A stretch of DNA of 64,000 bases. It comes from Gemmatimonadota bacterium. Its GTDB lineage: Bacteria; Gemmatimonadota; Gemmatimonadetes; Palauibacterales; Palauibacteraceae. The notes under the pieces are model-generated. The model did not search any database. It was not told the origin of the DNA and saw only the letters and a list, made by a program, of their open reading frames with translations. The stretch covers positions 1 through 64,000 of the forward strand of contig JAJCZV010000028.1 in the NCBI GenBank assembly GCA_029262175.1, given 5' to 3'. Below, piece by piece: positions 43,848 through 52,718 of this stretch (position 1 is its first letter; each line of letters begins with the position of its first letter). The position numbers were made by a program, and so were the translations under genes.

Positions 43848-44744
43848 CTAGGAGCCCATCGGGTCCGGAATACGGATTTCGAGTGGCTCGTCGAGGCGTA
43901 GCCGTAAAATCGACCCCGCGGCCAACACCGCGTCCGCGTCCTCGGTCGCGAGCGTGATCGCGGTACCAGCGGCAGCACCTACGGCGGCGCCGATCACGGT
44001 GCCCTTGGAGTTACCGCCGATCACTCGCCCCAGGATCGCCCCCGCCACGGCACCAGCCCCGATGCGGGCGGCCTTGTCACCGGTCGACAAACTCCCCTGG
44101 GACTGTGGCGTGGCTTGCACCACCGAAGCCGTAATCGGATAGGCCACCCCGCCAAAGAACACGTCGATGAACTTGATCTTGATAATCGCTTCCTGCCCCG
44201 ACCCGCCGGATCGCTGAACGGCCGTAACCTCGCCGCGCACGAGCGAATTGAACGGGACGATCACCTTTCCGCCGTCGATCAGCGGCGTCGTCACCGATGC
44301 CTGGAACTTGTCGCCCGGTTGATTGGAGCGCGTGCTCAGCTGCTCGAGCAATTCTATTTCCAGCTCTGCACCGGTGGACGCCGTGAGGGTCACGTACCGG
44401 ATCTCCGGCTCGGGCGGCTCGGTGACCTCCTCCGCTACGGGGGTCTGTTCGACCTCAGGGGCGGGGGCTGGCGGAGGCGGTGGCGGCGGGGCGCGCCGAA
44501 CCGGCGAACTCGGGGGAGGCGGCGGTGGCGCGGCCTGTGCCACGGTTTCACCGGGCTCGCTACCTGCCCCTTCATCGCTGAGTTCGGGCTCGGTCTGTTC
44601 GTCCATCGGCAACTCGATTTCCCGGAGCGACACGTCCGCTTCCGGCACGACATCTCCACGACAAGCCAAGAAGCTCGATCCCACCACCACGATCATGGCG
44701 ACGCCTCGAACCACCATCCCACCACTGCCCCATATCGCATTCAC
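43848..44744 (-). CDS. Proline-rich lipoprotein with glycine-zipper C-terminus
   Basis: A 298-residue exported lipoprotein. The signal segment MVVRGVAMIVVVGSSFLACRG has a lipobox-like SFLAC. A Pro/Ala/Glu-rich stretch (PPPPPPSSPVRRAPPPPPPP) forms a likely extended linker. A beta domain then follows with VTLTASTGAELEIELLEQLS. The C-terminal GAGAVAGAILGRVIGGNSKG and following GAAVGAAAGTAI are a glycine-zipper pattern that could insert into or cross a membrane. Several outer-membrane lipoproteins of unknown function share this layout. Start: GTG at 44744 with GGAGAG six bases upstream; the frame continues to 44858. Confidence 0.8.
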   Translation of the reverse strand: MNAIWGSGGMVVRGVAMIVVVGSSFLACRGDVVPEADVSLREIELPMDEQTEPELSDEGAGSEPGETVAQAAPPPPPPSSPVRRAPPPPPPPAPAPEVEQTPVAEEVTEPPEPEIRYVTLTASTGAELEIELLEQLSTRSNQPGDKFQASVTTPLIDGGKVIVPFNSLVRGEVTAVQRSGGSGQEAIIKIKFIDVFFGGVAYPITASVVQATPQSQGSLSTGDKAARIGAGAVAGAILGRVIGGNSKGTVIGAAVGAAAGTAITLATEDADAVLAAGSILRLRLDEPLEIRIPDPMGS

Positions 44745-44897
44745 GATCGACTCTCCTTGGTGTATCCAGATCTCGTTGTACGCCGTGCCCCTCACCTGTA
44801 CGTTCGCCGAGCACGTCCAAACACTGCATACCGTATTGTCCGACACCGGTTCCATCATTCGGATCGACCCCGAACACGGCCGCGCTCAGGAGTTGCT

Positions 44898-46688
44898 TTG
44901 AGATCGCTTCGTACCCTGCTCCCCTACTTTCGGCCCTACCGAGGTGGAGTGGCGATCGGCCTGTTTCTAGTGGTGGTGAGCAACGTGTTCACGGTCGCGG
45001 GTCCGTACGTGCTCAAGATCGCGATCGACGCCCTTGAAATGGAGGTGAACTCCGGGCTCATCCTCCGTTATGCGTTGCTGATCCTCGGAATCGCGCTCTT
45101 GGGTGCCGTCGGCCGCTACTGGATGAGAGAACTGCTCAACGGCATCAGTCGCCGGATGGAGACCGACATCCGAGACGCTCTGTTCGCTCATCTGCTCCGA
45201 CTCCCGCCGCAATTTTTTGATCGCTGGCGGACGGGTGACCTCATGAGTCGCGCGACCAACGATATCCAAGCGGTTCGGATGGTCGCGGGACCCGCGATCA
45301 TGTACACGGTCAACACCGCGACGGTCTCCGCTTTCGCGCTCATCCTCATGTTTTGGATCGATCCGCGACTCACGCTGCTGGCCATGATCCCAATGGCGAT
45401 ACTTCCGCCGACGGTGTTCGCCTTCGGAAAGCAGATCCACCAGCGGTTCGAGCGTATCCAGGCCCAGTTCTCGGAGCTGTCCAACTTTGCTCAAGAGAAT
45501 CTAGCCGGCGCTCGGATTGTCAAAGCTTACGCGCGAGAGGCCTCGCAGGCGCGACGGTTCGAGGTTCTCAACCAAGAATACAAGGGGCGGAATCTCGCGC
45601 TCGCCCGGGTGTGGGGACTCTTCCACCCGAGCTTGATGTTTTTCTCGGGACTCGCCGCGGTCGTCGTGCTCTGGTTTGGCGGTGGGCAAGTCATTCGCGG
45701 TACGATCTCGCTCGGCGACTTCGTGGCGTTCTCTTTCTATCTCACGTTGTTGATATGGCCCATGATCGCGCTGGGTTGGGTGACGAATCTGTTTCAGCGC
45801 GGGGCCGCCTCGATGACTCGTCTCAACGAGCTGTTCGAGGTAGCGCCGACGATCCGCGATCCCGACGTCCCGAAGACGCGCGAAGCGGTCGAAGGCGCGA
45901 TCGAGTTTGATTCCGTGTCGTTTCGCTATCCCGATACCGAACGCGACGTGCTCGCCGACGTCTCGCTTCGGATCGAACCGGGTCAGACGGTCGCGATCGT
46001 TGGCGCCACGGCGAGCGGAAAGTCGAGCGTTGCGTCTCTGATTCCGCGCCTCTATGACGCGACTCGAGGCACCGTCCGCATCGACGGGATCGACGTTCGT
46101 GAGCTCGACTTGGCCGACCTGCGTGACTCCATCGCCTTCGTCCCCCAGGAGCCTTTCCTCTTCAGCATGCGACTGCGTCGAAACATCGACCTGCGCAGCG
46201 ACCCGGACCAAGAGGGTGAAGAGATCTCGGAGGAGTTGCGACACGCGCTTCAGGTTTCGCAGCTCGAGCGTACGTTGGAAGTCCTCCCTGACGGCATCGA
46301 TACCCGCCTCGGCGAGCGCGGAATCAACCTTTCCGGCGGCCAGAAACAACGGGCGACGCTCGCTCGAGCGGTGTATCGCGATGCGCCGATCCTCATCCTG
46401 GATGACGCTCTATCGGCCGTCGATTCGGAGACGGAAACCAAGATCCTGGCCGCGCTCCGCACCTACATGGCCGGTCGAACCTCGATCATCGTGTCGCACC
46501 GGGTGTCGGCGGTCAGAGACGCCGACATGATCTTCGTCCTGGAGGACGGGAAGATCGTCGAGCGCGGTGTCCACGATGATCTGATCGCGATGGGCGGGAC
46601 CTACGCGCGATTGCTGGAGCGGCAGTTGCTCGACGAGGAACTGGAATCTCTGGAGAGCCGAGGCCTCGCCTCGGGGACCCGGCCTTAG
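44898..46688 (+). CDS. ABC exporter, membrane-ATPase fusion (MsbA/LmrA-like)
   Basis: A 596-residue half-transporter: a membrane domain with six helices, then an ATPase. Visible are Walker A GATASGKSSVASLI (Ala in place of the usual Gly in the P-loop), the Q-loop FVPQEPFLF, signature LSGGQKQRATLARAVYR, Walker B ILILDDALSAVD and the H-loop SHRVSAV. Export of lipid, drug or peptide cannot be decided. The preceding lipoprotein gene is divergent. The start is TTG at 44898 with AGGAG five bases upstream; the frame is open from 44115 but has no family match there. It ends 4 bp into the convergent agmatinase gene. Confidence 0.93.
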   Translation: MRSLRTLLPYFRPYRGGVAIGLFLVVVSNVFTVAGPYVLKIAIDALEMEVNSGLILRYALLILGIALLGAVGRYWMRELLNGISRRMETDIRDALFAHLLRLPPQFFDRWRTGDLMSRATNDIQAVRMVAGPAIMYTVNTATVSAFALILMFWIDPRLTLLAMIPMAILPPTVFAFGKQIHQRFERIQAQFSELSNFAQENLAGARIVKAYAREASQARRFEVLNQEYKGRNLALARVWGLFHPSLMFFSGLAAVVVLWFGGGQVIRGTISLGDFVAFSFYLTLLIWPMIALGWVTNLFQRGAASMTRLNELFEVAPTIRDPDVPKTREAVEGAIEFDSVSFRYPDTERDVLADVSLRIEPGQTVAIVGATASGKSSVASLIPRLYDATRGTVRIDGIDVRELDLADLRDSIAFVPQEPFLFSMRLRRNIDLRSDPDQEGEEISEELRHALQVSQLERTLEVLPDGIDTRLGERGINLSGGQKQRATLARAVYRDAPILILDDALSAVDSETETKILAALRTYMAGRTSIIVSHRVSAVRDADMIFVLEDGKIVERGVHDDLIAMGGTYARLLERQLLDEELESLESRGLASGTRP

Positions 46689-47611
46689 CGCGACTCGGTC
46701 AAGAACCCGATCATTTTATAGATCAGCTTTGCTGCGGCGAACGCGGAGGCCTCTTGCCCTTGCCGCGGCGCGAGTTCAACGACGTCTGCGCCCACCACAT
46801 TGCGTTCTCGAAACACCGCGGACAGCGCATCCATGGCATCCCACCAGCTGCCGCCACCGGGTTCGGGCGTGCCCGTCGCAGGGAAGAACCCGGGGTCGAA
46901 AAAGTCGACGTCAAACGTAATGTAAACGTTTTCACCCAGGCCTTCCAACATGCGGTCGATCCAATCCGCCCGCCGCATCTCATGTGCGAACACGACGGTA
47001 AGATCGCGCTCGCGGATCAGATTCCGCTCCTCGATGGTGAGCGCTCGGATGCCAACCGAGACGATATTCGACGTATGCTCTAGGACTCGCCGCATCACGC
47101 AGGCATGGTTCCACTCGGTGTCGTGATACGTCTGTCGCAGGTCGGTGTGGGCGTCGAATTGCAGGATCGAAACATCTCCGCCTAGTCGTTCGATCCATGC
47201 GGTGGCCGGGGCGCTCGAGATAGAATGCTCGCCACCCAAGCCGATCACGAATCGATCTCCAGCGACCTCGAGAAGATCGCGATACAACGCGCGGAGTTCG
47301 CGGATTGCCGCCTCAGGCCCGGCCATGGAAAGATCGAGGGCCGGGAGCGTACAAACGCCGACCTCATGGGGTTCGCGATCGAGTTCTTCGTCGTACCACT
47401 CGATGTACTTGGAGGCTTCGATGATCGCGCCGGGGCCGAACCGCGTACCGGTACCCCAGCTGGTCGTCGCCTCGTAGGGGATCGGCAGTACGACGACGCC
47501 GGCGTCATCCCATGACGTCAGCTCCGGCGGGAGGTCGAGAAAGTTGGAGACGTTTGCCCAGGAATGGGTCGAGAGACCGAGCGGGTTCTTCGATTCGCTC
47601 AGTGGACGCAA
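46685..47611 (-). CDS. speB: Agmatinase/arginase family ureohydrolase
   Basis: A 308-residue ureohydrolase that releases urea from a guanidino compound. The two metal-binding motifs are intact: GGEHSIS and FDAHTDLR, plus the second metal motif FDVDFFDPGFFPATGTPEPGG. The latter is shared by agmatinases and related amidinohydrolases; agmatine is the commonest substrate, so polyamine synthesis is the inference. The start is uncertain: TTG at 47611 overlaps the Fur gene by 13 bp, and the open frame to 47740 lies inside that gene. It may be co-transcribed with Fur. Confidence 0.9.
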   Translation of the reverse strand: MRPLSESKNPLGLSTHSWANVSNFLDLPPELTSWDDAGVVVLPIPYEATTSWGTGTRFGPGAIIEASKYIEWYDEELDREPHEVGVCTLPALDLSMAGPEAAIRELRALYRDLLEVAGDRFVIGLGGEHSISSAPATAWIERLGGDVSILQFDAHTDLRQTYHDTEWNHACVMRRVLEHTSNIVSVGIRALTIEERNLIRERDLTVVFAHEMRRADWIDRMLEGLGENVYITFDVDFFDPGFFPATGTPEPGGGSWWDAMDALSAVFRERNVVGADVVELAPRQGQEASAFAAAKLIYKMIGFLTESR

Positions 47612-48045
47612 TCGGGGCAGTATCCCTGCAACTCGAGACGATATCCCACGACGTCGAAGGGCGTCAGAGCCGCGATCCCCTCCATCCAATCCACTGGCCG
47701 AAGACCCTCGATGTCCTGGACGCGTCCACAGGAAAGACACCGAATGTGCTCGTGGTCGTCCGTCCGGCCGTCATACCGGGCCGGACCGCTGCCCAGCGCG
47801 AGTTTCCGAGCGACCCCGCAACTCACGAAGGCTTCGAGCGCCTTATATACGGTCGCCAGACTGATATCCGGCACGTCATCGCGCACCGACGTAAACACGT
47901 CGTCGGCGGTCGGGTGACTCGTGGTGCCCGCCAGCACGTCGTACACGGCCGCGCGCTGAGTCGTAAAACGGTGGCCTCCCGCTTCGAGCGCTCGTCGGAG
48001 TTCTTGCGAGGAGGCGATCTTAGGAGATGATTCGTGACTGCTCAC
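47599..48045 (-). CDS. Fur family transcriptional regulator
   Basis: A 148-residue Fur/PerR/Zur-type regulator. The winged helix reads GHRFTTQRAAVYDVLAGT, then HPTADDVFTSVR and ATVYKALEAFVSCG. The dimer domain has HEHIRCLSCGRV, and the C-terminal CxxC is YCPDC, i.e. two CxxC pairs for structural zinc as in PerR/Zur and many Fur proteins. Whether it senses iron, zinc or peroxide cannot be read. The start GTG at 48045 has only a weak ribosome site. The agmatinase gene follows with an overlap. Confidence 0.92.
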   Translation of the reverse strand: MSSHESSPKIASSQELRRALEAGGHRFTTQRAAVYDVLAGTTSHPTADDVFTSVRDDVPDISLATVYKALEAFVSCGVARKLALGSGPARYDGRTDDHEHIRCLSCGRVQDIEGLRPVDWMEGIAALTPFDVVGYRLELQGYCPDCVH

Positions 48046-48150
48046 GGAAATTTCGCATCGTAGGGGCCTCGCGGTTGGCCGGTTGCAAGAGCCGGCGCAT
48101 CGGCGCCGGTGCCGCGCTCCAAGGTAGCTTAACGGAGGTTCGGAATCAGA

Positions 48151-48582
48151 TCAATCCGTAGCTTCATCCTCGCGGCTTCGATCCAACAGCGCTTGCCACC
48201 GCTCATCGTCTCCCTCGATCGGTATGTGTCGCGGCGGCACGGATGCTCCCAGGCGCCGCTGAAGTCCCGTAACGAGCTTGGTTACGCGATCTGCCGGGGC
48301 TCGCCCGTGCTCCACTACTTCTTGGTGCGCTGGCTTCCCGTTCGCCGGAACCAGTCGGGCCGAATAGAGTCCACGATCGCCGCCCTCGAGTATGCGCGTG
48401 AACAAGAGGAATTCGGACGAACTTTGGACTTCCGGAAGCGGCGGGAACAGCCAGACGTCGGCGATCGATGGAGGGGGGACTCGCTGCCCCAATTCTCCTA
48501 GCCGGGCGGCCAGCGACCCGTCCCGATCGACGGGTAGGCTTTCGGTCTCGACCTCCGCAATCGGCTCCTGGACTTCGTCCAT
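48151..48582 (-). CDS. Protein of unknown function
   Basis: I do not recognise a family. The product has about 143 residues: an acidic N-terminal part, then ADVWLFPPLPEVQSSSEFLL and TRILEGGDRGLYSARLVP, and a C-terminal helical region PADRVTKLVTGLQRRLG. The even spread of hydrophobic residues and the GGAGG near the ATG at 48582 support a real gene; a GTG at 48597 is possible. It lies between the DHH phosphoesterase and the Fur gene on the same strand, with small gaps on both sides. Confidence 0.6.
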   Translation of the reverse strand: MDEVQEPIAEVETESLPVDRDGSLAARLGELGQRVPPPSIADVWLFPPLPEVQSSSEFLLFTRILEGGDRGLYSARLVPANGKPAHQEVVEHGRAPADRVTKLVTGLQRRLGASVPPRHIPIEGDDERWQALLDRSREDEATD

Positions 48583-48719
48583 CTCACCTCCCGACACGAT
48601 TCCCCACCCTTGAGGGGCGACCCGACTCTAGGCCGCCATAGGACGCACCAAACATACTCGACGACCGCCCCGCGGTGCAATCAAACCGACGCGGCGCCGC
48701 CGACGACCGGCGCGACTTC

Positions 48720-49754
48720 CTAAGCGACATCCGGGGCTTGGGTTACCGCGTCGACCAGCGGACGTAGCTCGCGTAGCACGGCCTGGATCGCGGCCTCCAA
48801 ACCGAGCTCGAGCAACACGCCGGACGCCTTGGTGTGGCCGCCACCCCCGAGCCGCTGTGCGGCGCCGGACACATCGACCTCTCCATTGGAGCGAAGAGAA
48901 ACCTTCGTTCGGTTCTTCGTGAGCCCTCGGAACATCAACCCCACCTCGATCCCCTGCAGACGTCGAGGAAATTCGACCAGACCCTCCATGTCTTCCCCGC
49001 GAGCACCCGTCTTTTGGAGGGCATCATGATCCACTGCCACCCACGCGATGGGCGCCATCGGATCTACCTCGAGCGTTTCGAGGCCGAGCCGAAGAAGCGC
49101 GAGCTTGCCCGGCGTGTACACGCCATACAGGGCTCGATACATCTCCCCGGGGTCCACGCCCGCCTCGACGAGCTCGGCCACGATGCGATGGGTGCGACTC
49201 GAGGTGTTCGAGAACTGAAACGAGCCCGTATCGGTCGCGAAGGCCACGTAGAGCGCATCCGCCTCCGCACGGGTCACCGGTCGCTTATCGAAGGCGAGCA
49301 GATCGTAGATGAGTTCGCCCGTGGCGCACGCCGAGGGATCTCGAATCGCCGGTTCGACGATGGCCTCCCCGACGGCCGGGTGATGATCGATGAGTACGCC
49401 GCCGACCCGATCGATATGACTCGGCAGCTCACCTAAGCGTTTGCGCTCGGCCGTGTCCAGGATCGCGATCGTGCTCGCGCGAGCCAGCGGATCCGCGGCC
49501 GCGGGATCATCGGCTACGAACACCGGGACGTCAGAGATGACGAAGGCGAGCGACGTCGGGGGTCGGGTCGGCGTGACGATCGTGGCCTCGACGCCATGTG
49601 TGTCGAGACGTCGGGCCAGCGCGACCATGCTCCCGAGTCCGTCACCATCGGGGTTCACATGGGTCGTGAGAACGACCGAGGATGAGGAGAGGAGACGTGC
49701 GCGGATCGGCTCCAGCGCACGACGACGCTGTTCCGGAATCTCGAGATAGTTCAG
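48720..49754 (-). CDS. DHH-DHHA1 family phosphoesterase (NrnA-like)
   Basis: A 344-residue DHH phosphoesterase, likely a nano-RNase and/or pAp phosphatase. Motifs: VVLTTHVNPDGDGLGSM, ILDTAERKRLGEL, the DHH motif VLIDHHPA, and the DHHA1 loop LGGGGHTKASG. The first ATG/GTG/TTG in frame is at 49658, but homology starts at least 6 residues earlier and the open frame gives LNYLEIPEQRRRALEPI upstream. CTG at 49754 has AAGGA at 49761-49765, six bases away, and fits the family length, so CTG is the probable start. Confidence 0.88.
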   Translation of the reverse strand: MNYLEIPEQRRRALEPIRARLLSSSSVVLTTHVNPDGDGLGSMVALARRLDTHGVEATIVTPTRPPTSLAFVISDVPVFVADDPAAADPLARASTIAILDTAERKRLGELPSHIDRVGGVLIDHHPAVGEAIVEPAIRDPSACATGELIYDLLAFDKRPVTRAEADALYVAFATDTGSFQFSNTSSRTHRIVAELVEAGVDPGEMYRALYGVYTPGKLALLRLGLETLEVDPMAPIAWVAVDHDALQKTGARGEDMEGLVEFPRRLQGIEVGLMFRGLTKNRTKVSLRSNGEVDVSGAAQRLGGGGHTKASGVLLELGLEAAIQAVLRELRPLVDAVTQAPDVA

Positions 49755-49760
49755 CGGATT

Positions 49761-49765
49761 TCCTT
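49761..49765 (-). promoter_or_regulatory. Shine-Dalgarno site that supports a CTG start
   Basis: AAGGA on the minus strand, six bases before CTG at 49754. No ATG, GTG or TTG is in frame between the TAG upstream and the conserved N-terminus of the DHH protein. Confidence 0.55.
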
Positions 49766-49812
49766 GGTTGAGAGAGGGTTCGAAGGGACCCTAGGCGGGC
49801 GGTTGAAGGTCG

Positions 49813-50463
49813 TCAACCAACCTCTTCGATGGCGGCCCTGTCGGACGCCGCTTCCAGCGCGGCCCAGATCGTATCCGCATCGCGCTCGAGCTCGCCGAAA
49901 TCGCCCGTGTTCTGGATCACGTAGTCAGCGCGAGCCACCTTTTCTCGTGCAGAGAGCTGGGCCTGATCGACGGCGCGGAACTCCTCCTCCGACCACCCGC
50001 GCGAAGACTTGGCTCGATCCGCGCGGCTCGCCACGGGCGCGTCCACGACGACGATCGCGTCGTAGCGGTCCTGTGCGTCCGTTTCGAACAAGAGCGGCAC
50101 CTCTTCGACGATCCAGCGGGCGCCAGCTGCAGAGGCCTCCGCTTCCCGCCGATTTCGAAGCTCCGCAATCGAGCGGTGTACGATCGATTCCAACTGGCTG
50201 CGAGCTTCGTCGTCGTTGAAGACCCGCGCGCGCATCGCCGCCCGATCCAGCGTCCCGTCCGGCGCGAGCACGTCGGCTCCCCAAACAGAACGAATGTCGT
50301 TTAGCGCGGAGGTGCCGGGAAGCACGGCTTCGCGGGCGAGTTCATCCGCGTCGATGCGAACCGCACCGTGCGCTTCGAAGCGTCTTCCGACGACGCTCTT
50401 TCCGGCGGCGACCGTCCCTGTCAATCCGATGAGATAGGGTCGGCTACGATTCGACATCATCAT
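49813..50463 (-). CDS. coaE: Dephospho-CoA kinase
   Basis: CoaE adds the 3'-phosphate in the last step of coenzyme A synthesis. The 216-residue protein has the P-loop LIGLTGTVAAGKSVVG, RIDADELAREAV and the LID segment EEVPLLFETDA. Three consecutive ATG codons begin the gene (50463, 50460 and 50457). The start overlaps the end of the upstream DHH gene by 20 bp, and a second DHH phosphoesterase follows after 58 bp. The overlap shows translational coupling. Confidence 0.96.
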   Translation of the reverse strand: MMMSNRSRPYLIGLTGTVAAGKSVVGRRFEAHGAVRIDADELAREAVLPGTSALNDIRSVWGADVLAPDGTLDRAAMRARVFNDDEARSQLESIVHRSIAELRNRREAEASAAGARWIVEEVPLLFETDAQDRYDAIVVVDAPVASRADRAKSSRGWSEEEFRAVDQAQLSAREKVARADYVIQNTGDFGELERDADTIWAALEAASDRAAIEEVG

Positions 50464-51532
50464 CGCCGCGAATCAATGTCGCGGACGTCTCGGGGTCCAC
50501 GCCGAGCGCCCGGAGCAGATCATCCATGATGGATCCGCGGAGCTCCTCCGCGGCTTCGTCGGACAGACCGCGCAGGTCGATCTGTCCTCCAGCCAGGGTG
50601 CCGTGACCGCCGGCCGATCCGCGCTCGCCGATGGCCTCCCTCATCAGGATCCCGGCATGTGCCCGCGCGTCCCACGTTCGAACGGAGAAGAGCAGACGGT
50701 CTCGATAGCGACCCGACGCCAGCGTCCAGGCGACCCCCTTCATCTGCAGGAAAATGTCGGCCACTTCGGCAACCATGTCGGGATACGGCAGGGTTCCCAT
50801 CGGGACCGCGATCACGCTCCCGTGCTTACGGGCCGCGCCCAGGGCTTCATGCACCGACCGGAAATAACTGGCAGGGACTCGTGCGTGACGTATTCGCGAA
50901 ATCGCGGCCGGATCGGATCGAAGATAGAGGAACATGCTGGCGGCGACATCGGCCTCCGAGGCTTCTCGGCCCAGATCCATCGTCTCCGATTGAATGGCGT
51001 AGAAAAGCGCCGTGGCCAACCACGGCTCGGGCTCAACGTCCGCTGCACGCAGATATTCGACGAGCATCGAACTGCTGGCCCCGTACTCTGTCCTCACATC
51101 CTTGAACGGCACGGCGGTCGTATCGAGTCGTTCCGGGTGGTGATCGATGACGACCGACACGATGCGTCCGGCTGGGAGCGCGTTGTTACCGGCGCGGGGT
51201 TGTGTGTCGACCATGGCGATCGCCGCGCCCGGAGGGATTTCCAGCCCCTCCATGCGCTCGAACTCGATCTCCATCTCCTGTGTCAGCGAGCGGTTCTCGG
51301 CCCGGCCGATGATGCCGCCAAAGGCCACGCGCGTGGAAAGACCCGCGATGCGACCTAGCAGCACGGCCAGCGCCGCGGCAGAAGCGAGCGCGTCGGGGTC
51401 TGGGTTGTCGTGCGTGAGGATGAAGACTTCTTCGACGTCCTCGAGCGTTTCTAGGAGTTCGGCAAGACGCAAGGTCGTGTCGGCCGGAACGCCGGAATCG
51501 GAAGTCGCGTGTTCTCGCGCGCCATCGGTCAT
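50444..51532 (-). CDS. DHH-DHHA1 family phosphoesterase, second copy
   Basis: A 362-residue DHH phosphoesterase, distinct from the one at 48720. Motifs: ILTHDNPDPDALASAAALAVLL, VDTQPRAGNN, the DHH motif VIDHHPERL, and the DHHA1 loop GSAGGHGTLAGGQID. The presence of two family members around coaE is unusual. It could act on oligoribonucleotides, pAp or cyclic dinucleotides; these differ by details not visible here. It follows the MBL hydrolase by 9 bp and overlaps coaE by 20 bp, so expression is coupled. Confidence 0.87.
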   Translation of the reverse strand: MTDGAREHATSDSGVPADTTLRLAELLETLEDVEEVFILTHDNPDPDALASAAALAVLLGRIAGLSTRVAFGGIIGRAENRSLTQEMEIEFERMEGLEIPPGAAIAMVDTQPRAGNNALPAGRIVSVVIDHHPERLDTTAVPFKDVRTEYGASSSMLVEYLRAADVEPEPWLATALFYAIQSETMDLGREASEADVAASMFLYLRSDPAAISRIRHARVPASYFRSVHEALGAARKHGSVIAVPMGTLPYPDMVAEVADIFLQMKGVAWTLASGRYRDRLLFSVRTWDARAHAGILMREAIGERGSAGGHGTLAGGQIDLRGLSDEAAEELRGSIMDDLLRALGVDPETSATLIRGDDDVES

Positions 51533-51541
51533 GGTCAGAAC

Positions 51542-52339
51542 CTAGAGCTCGGAGCCGTCTCCATGGGGGGATGGATGCGCGCAGTGCGAGCACGGGCCCG
51601 CTTTGCCACCCGTATTCCTGAGCGGCCGCGGCGCACCGCAGTGTAGACAAGGTTCCAACAACCCGGTGAGAAAAGGGTTCGTGGCCCCTTCGGCCGCGAC
51701 GGTCGTCTCGGGCCCGTGGCCAGGAAAGAGGCGCATCTGTGGCGGCAGCGACATGATCTCGGACACGATGGCGTCGATCAACGTCTGCGGTTCGCCACCG
51801 GGCAAGTCCGTACGCCCGATCGACCCCGCGAAGATCGCGTCGCCCACGAACGCACCCGGACCACCGACGAGCGTGACGCTTCCCGGAGAATGCCCAGGCG
51901 TATGACGAATCTCCAACTCTAGATTGTCGACGACGAACAATTCTCCCGGAACGAGTTCTCGCTCCGGAGTCGGCGGCTGTTCGACCGTGAGACCAAACGC
52001 GGCCGCGTGCTCCGCCGCTTGCTCATACAACGGGAGCCCTGCCGCGTGAAGCCAGATCGGCACGTCCCACCGCCGCTTGATCGCTGCCACGGCCCCGACG
52101 TGGTCTAGGTGAGCGTGGGTGAGGACAATGGCCGCAAGCTCCCCGCCGGTCGCATCGATCGCCCCTTGGATTCTGTCGGGCTCGTCACCCGGGTCGATGA
52201 CAATCAGGGACCGGCCCGACGTCGGGCCGACGATATAGCAATTCGATTGGAATGGACCGACCGTGAGGCGGACGAGGCCGAAGTGCCGGCCCGTGTGACC
52301 ACCGGGGACGGAGCGTCCGGAAACAACCGGAGAGCTCAC
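51542..52339 (-). CDS. Glyoxalase II-like MBL hydrolase with zinc-ribbon tail
   Basis: A 265-residue MBL-fold hydrolase: HAHLDHVG gives the metal motif, with further ligands in IRHTPGHSPGSV, FVGDAIFAGS and LFPGHGPETTV. This is the layout of hydroxyacylglutathione hydrolase-like or persulfide dioxygenase-like proteins. After the core a short tail has two CxxC pairs, C231-x2-C234 and C250-x2-C253 (CLHCGAPRPL and GPCSHC), spaced like a zinc ribbon, which is not a usual part of the family. It lies 7 bp after an A-type Fe-S carrier, which may be relevant to redox sulfur chemistry. Confidence 0.88.
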   Translation of the reverse strand: MSSPVVSGRSVPGGHTGRHFGLVRLTVGPFQSNCYIVGPTSGRSLIVIDPGDEPDRIQGAIDATGGELAAIVLTHAHLDHVGAVAAIKRRWDVPIWLHAAGLPLYEQAAEHAAAFGLTVEQPPTPERELVPGELFVVDNLELEIRHTPGHSPGSVTLVGGPGAFVGDAIFAGSIGRTDLPGGEPQTLIDAIVSEIMSLPPQMRLFPGHGPETTVAAEGATNPFLTGLLEPCLHCGAPRPLRNTGGKAGPCSHCAHPSPHGDGSEL

Positions 52340-52346
52340 GCCCGCG

Positions 52347-52718
52347 TCAGACGGCGAACGAGGTCCCGCAGCCGCAGCTGCCGGTGGCGTTCGGATTCTC
52401 GAACGTGAAGCCCGTCCCCTTGAAGGAACTGTGATACCCGATCTGGAGTCCGGTCAGGTATTGTGCGCTGAACGGATCAATCACGACTTGCACGCCTTCC
52501 GAATAGAACGTGAAGTCATCGTCTCGAATCGTCGTATCCACGTCGAGTCCGTATTCGAAGCCGGAGCAGCCACCCGGAATCACGCTTACGCGCAGCACCG
52601 AATCGTCGCCGGACTCTGCCTGAAATTCCAAGACTTTCTTGGCGGCCTCTGGCGTCAAAATGACGAGAGCCTCGGGCGCGTCTGGCCCCATTTCGGCCGT
52701 TTTTGTCGCTTCAATCAT
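52347..52718 (-). CDS. A-type Fe-S cluster carrier (IscA/ErpA/HesB)
   Basis: A 123-residue A-type carrier that passes Fe-S clusters to apo-proteins. The three conserved cysteines are C in GGCSGFEYGL and the C-terminal CGCG of GSCGCGTSF. ILTPEAAKKVLEF and VVIDPFSAQYL are normal family segments. A longer N-terminus than usual (about 15 residues, Glu/Thr rich) is present. The gene overlaps trxB by 4 bp (ATGA). Confidence 0.96.
   Translation of the reverse strand: MIEATKTAEMGPDAPEALVILTPEAAKKVLEFQAESGDDSVLRVSVIPGGCSGFEYGLDVDTTIRDDDFTFYSEGVQVVIDPFSAQYLTGLQIGYHSSFKGTGFTFENPNATGSCGCGTSFAV

Noticed and set aside
44115..44897. N-terminal extension of the ABC exporter
   Set aside because: The 261 upstream codons lie antisense to the glycine-zipper lipoprotein; TTG at 44898 with AGGAG is the proper start.
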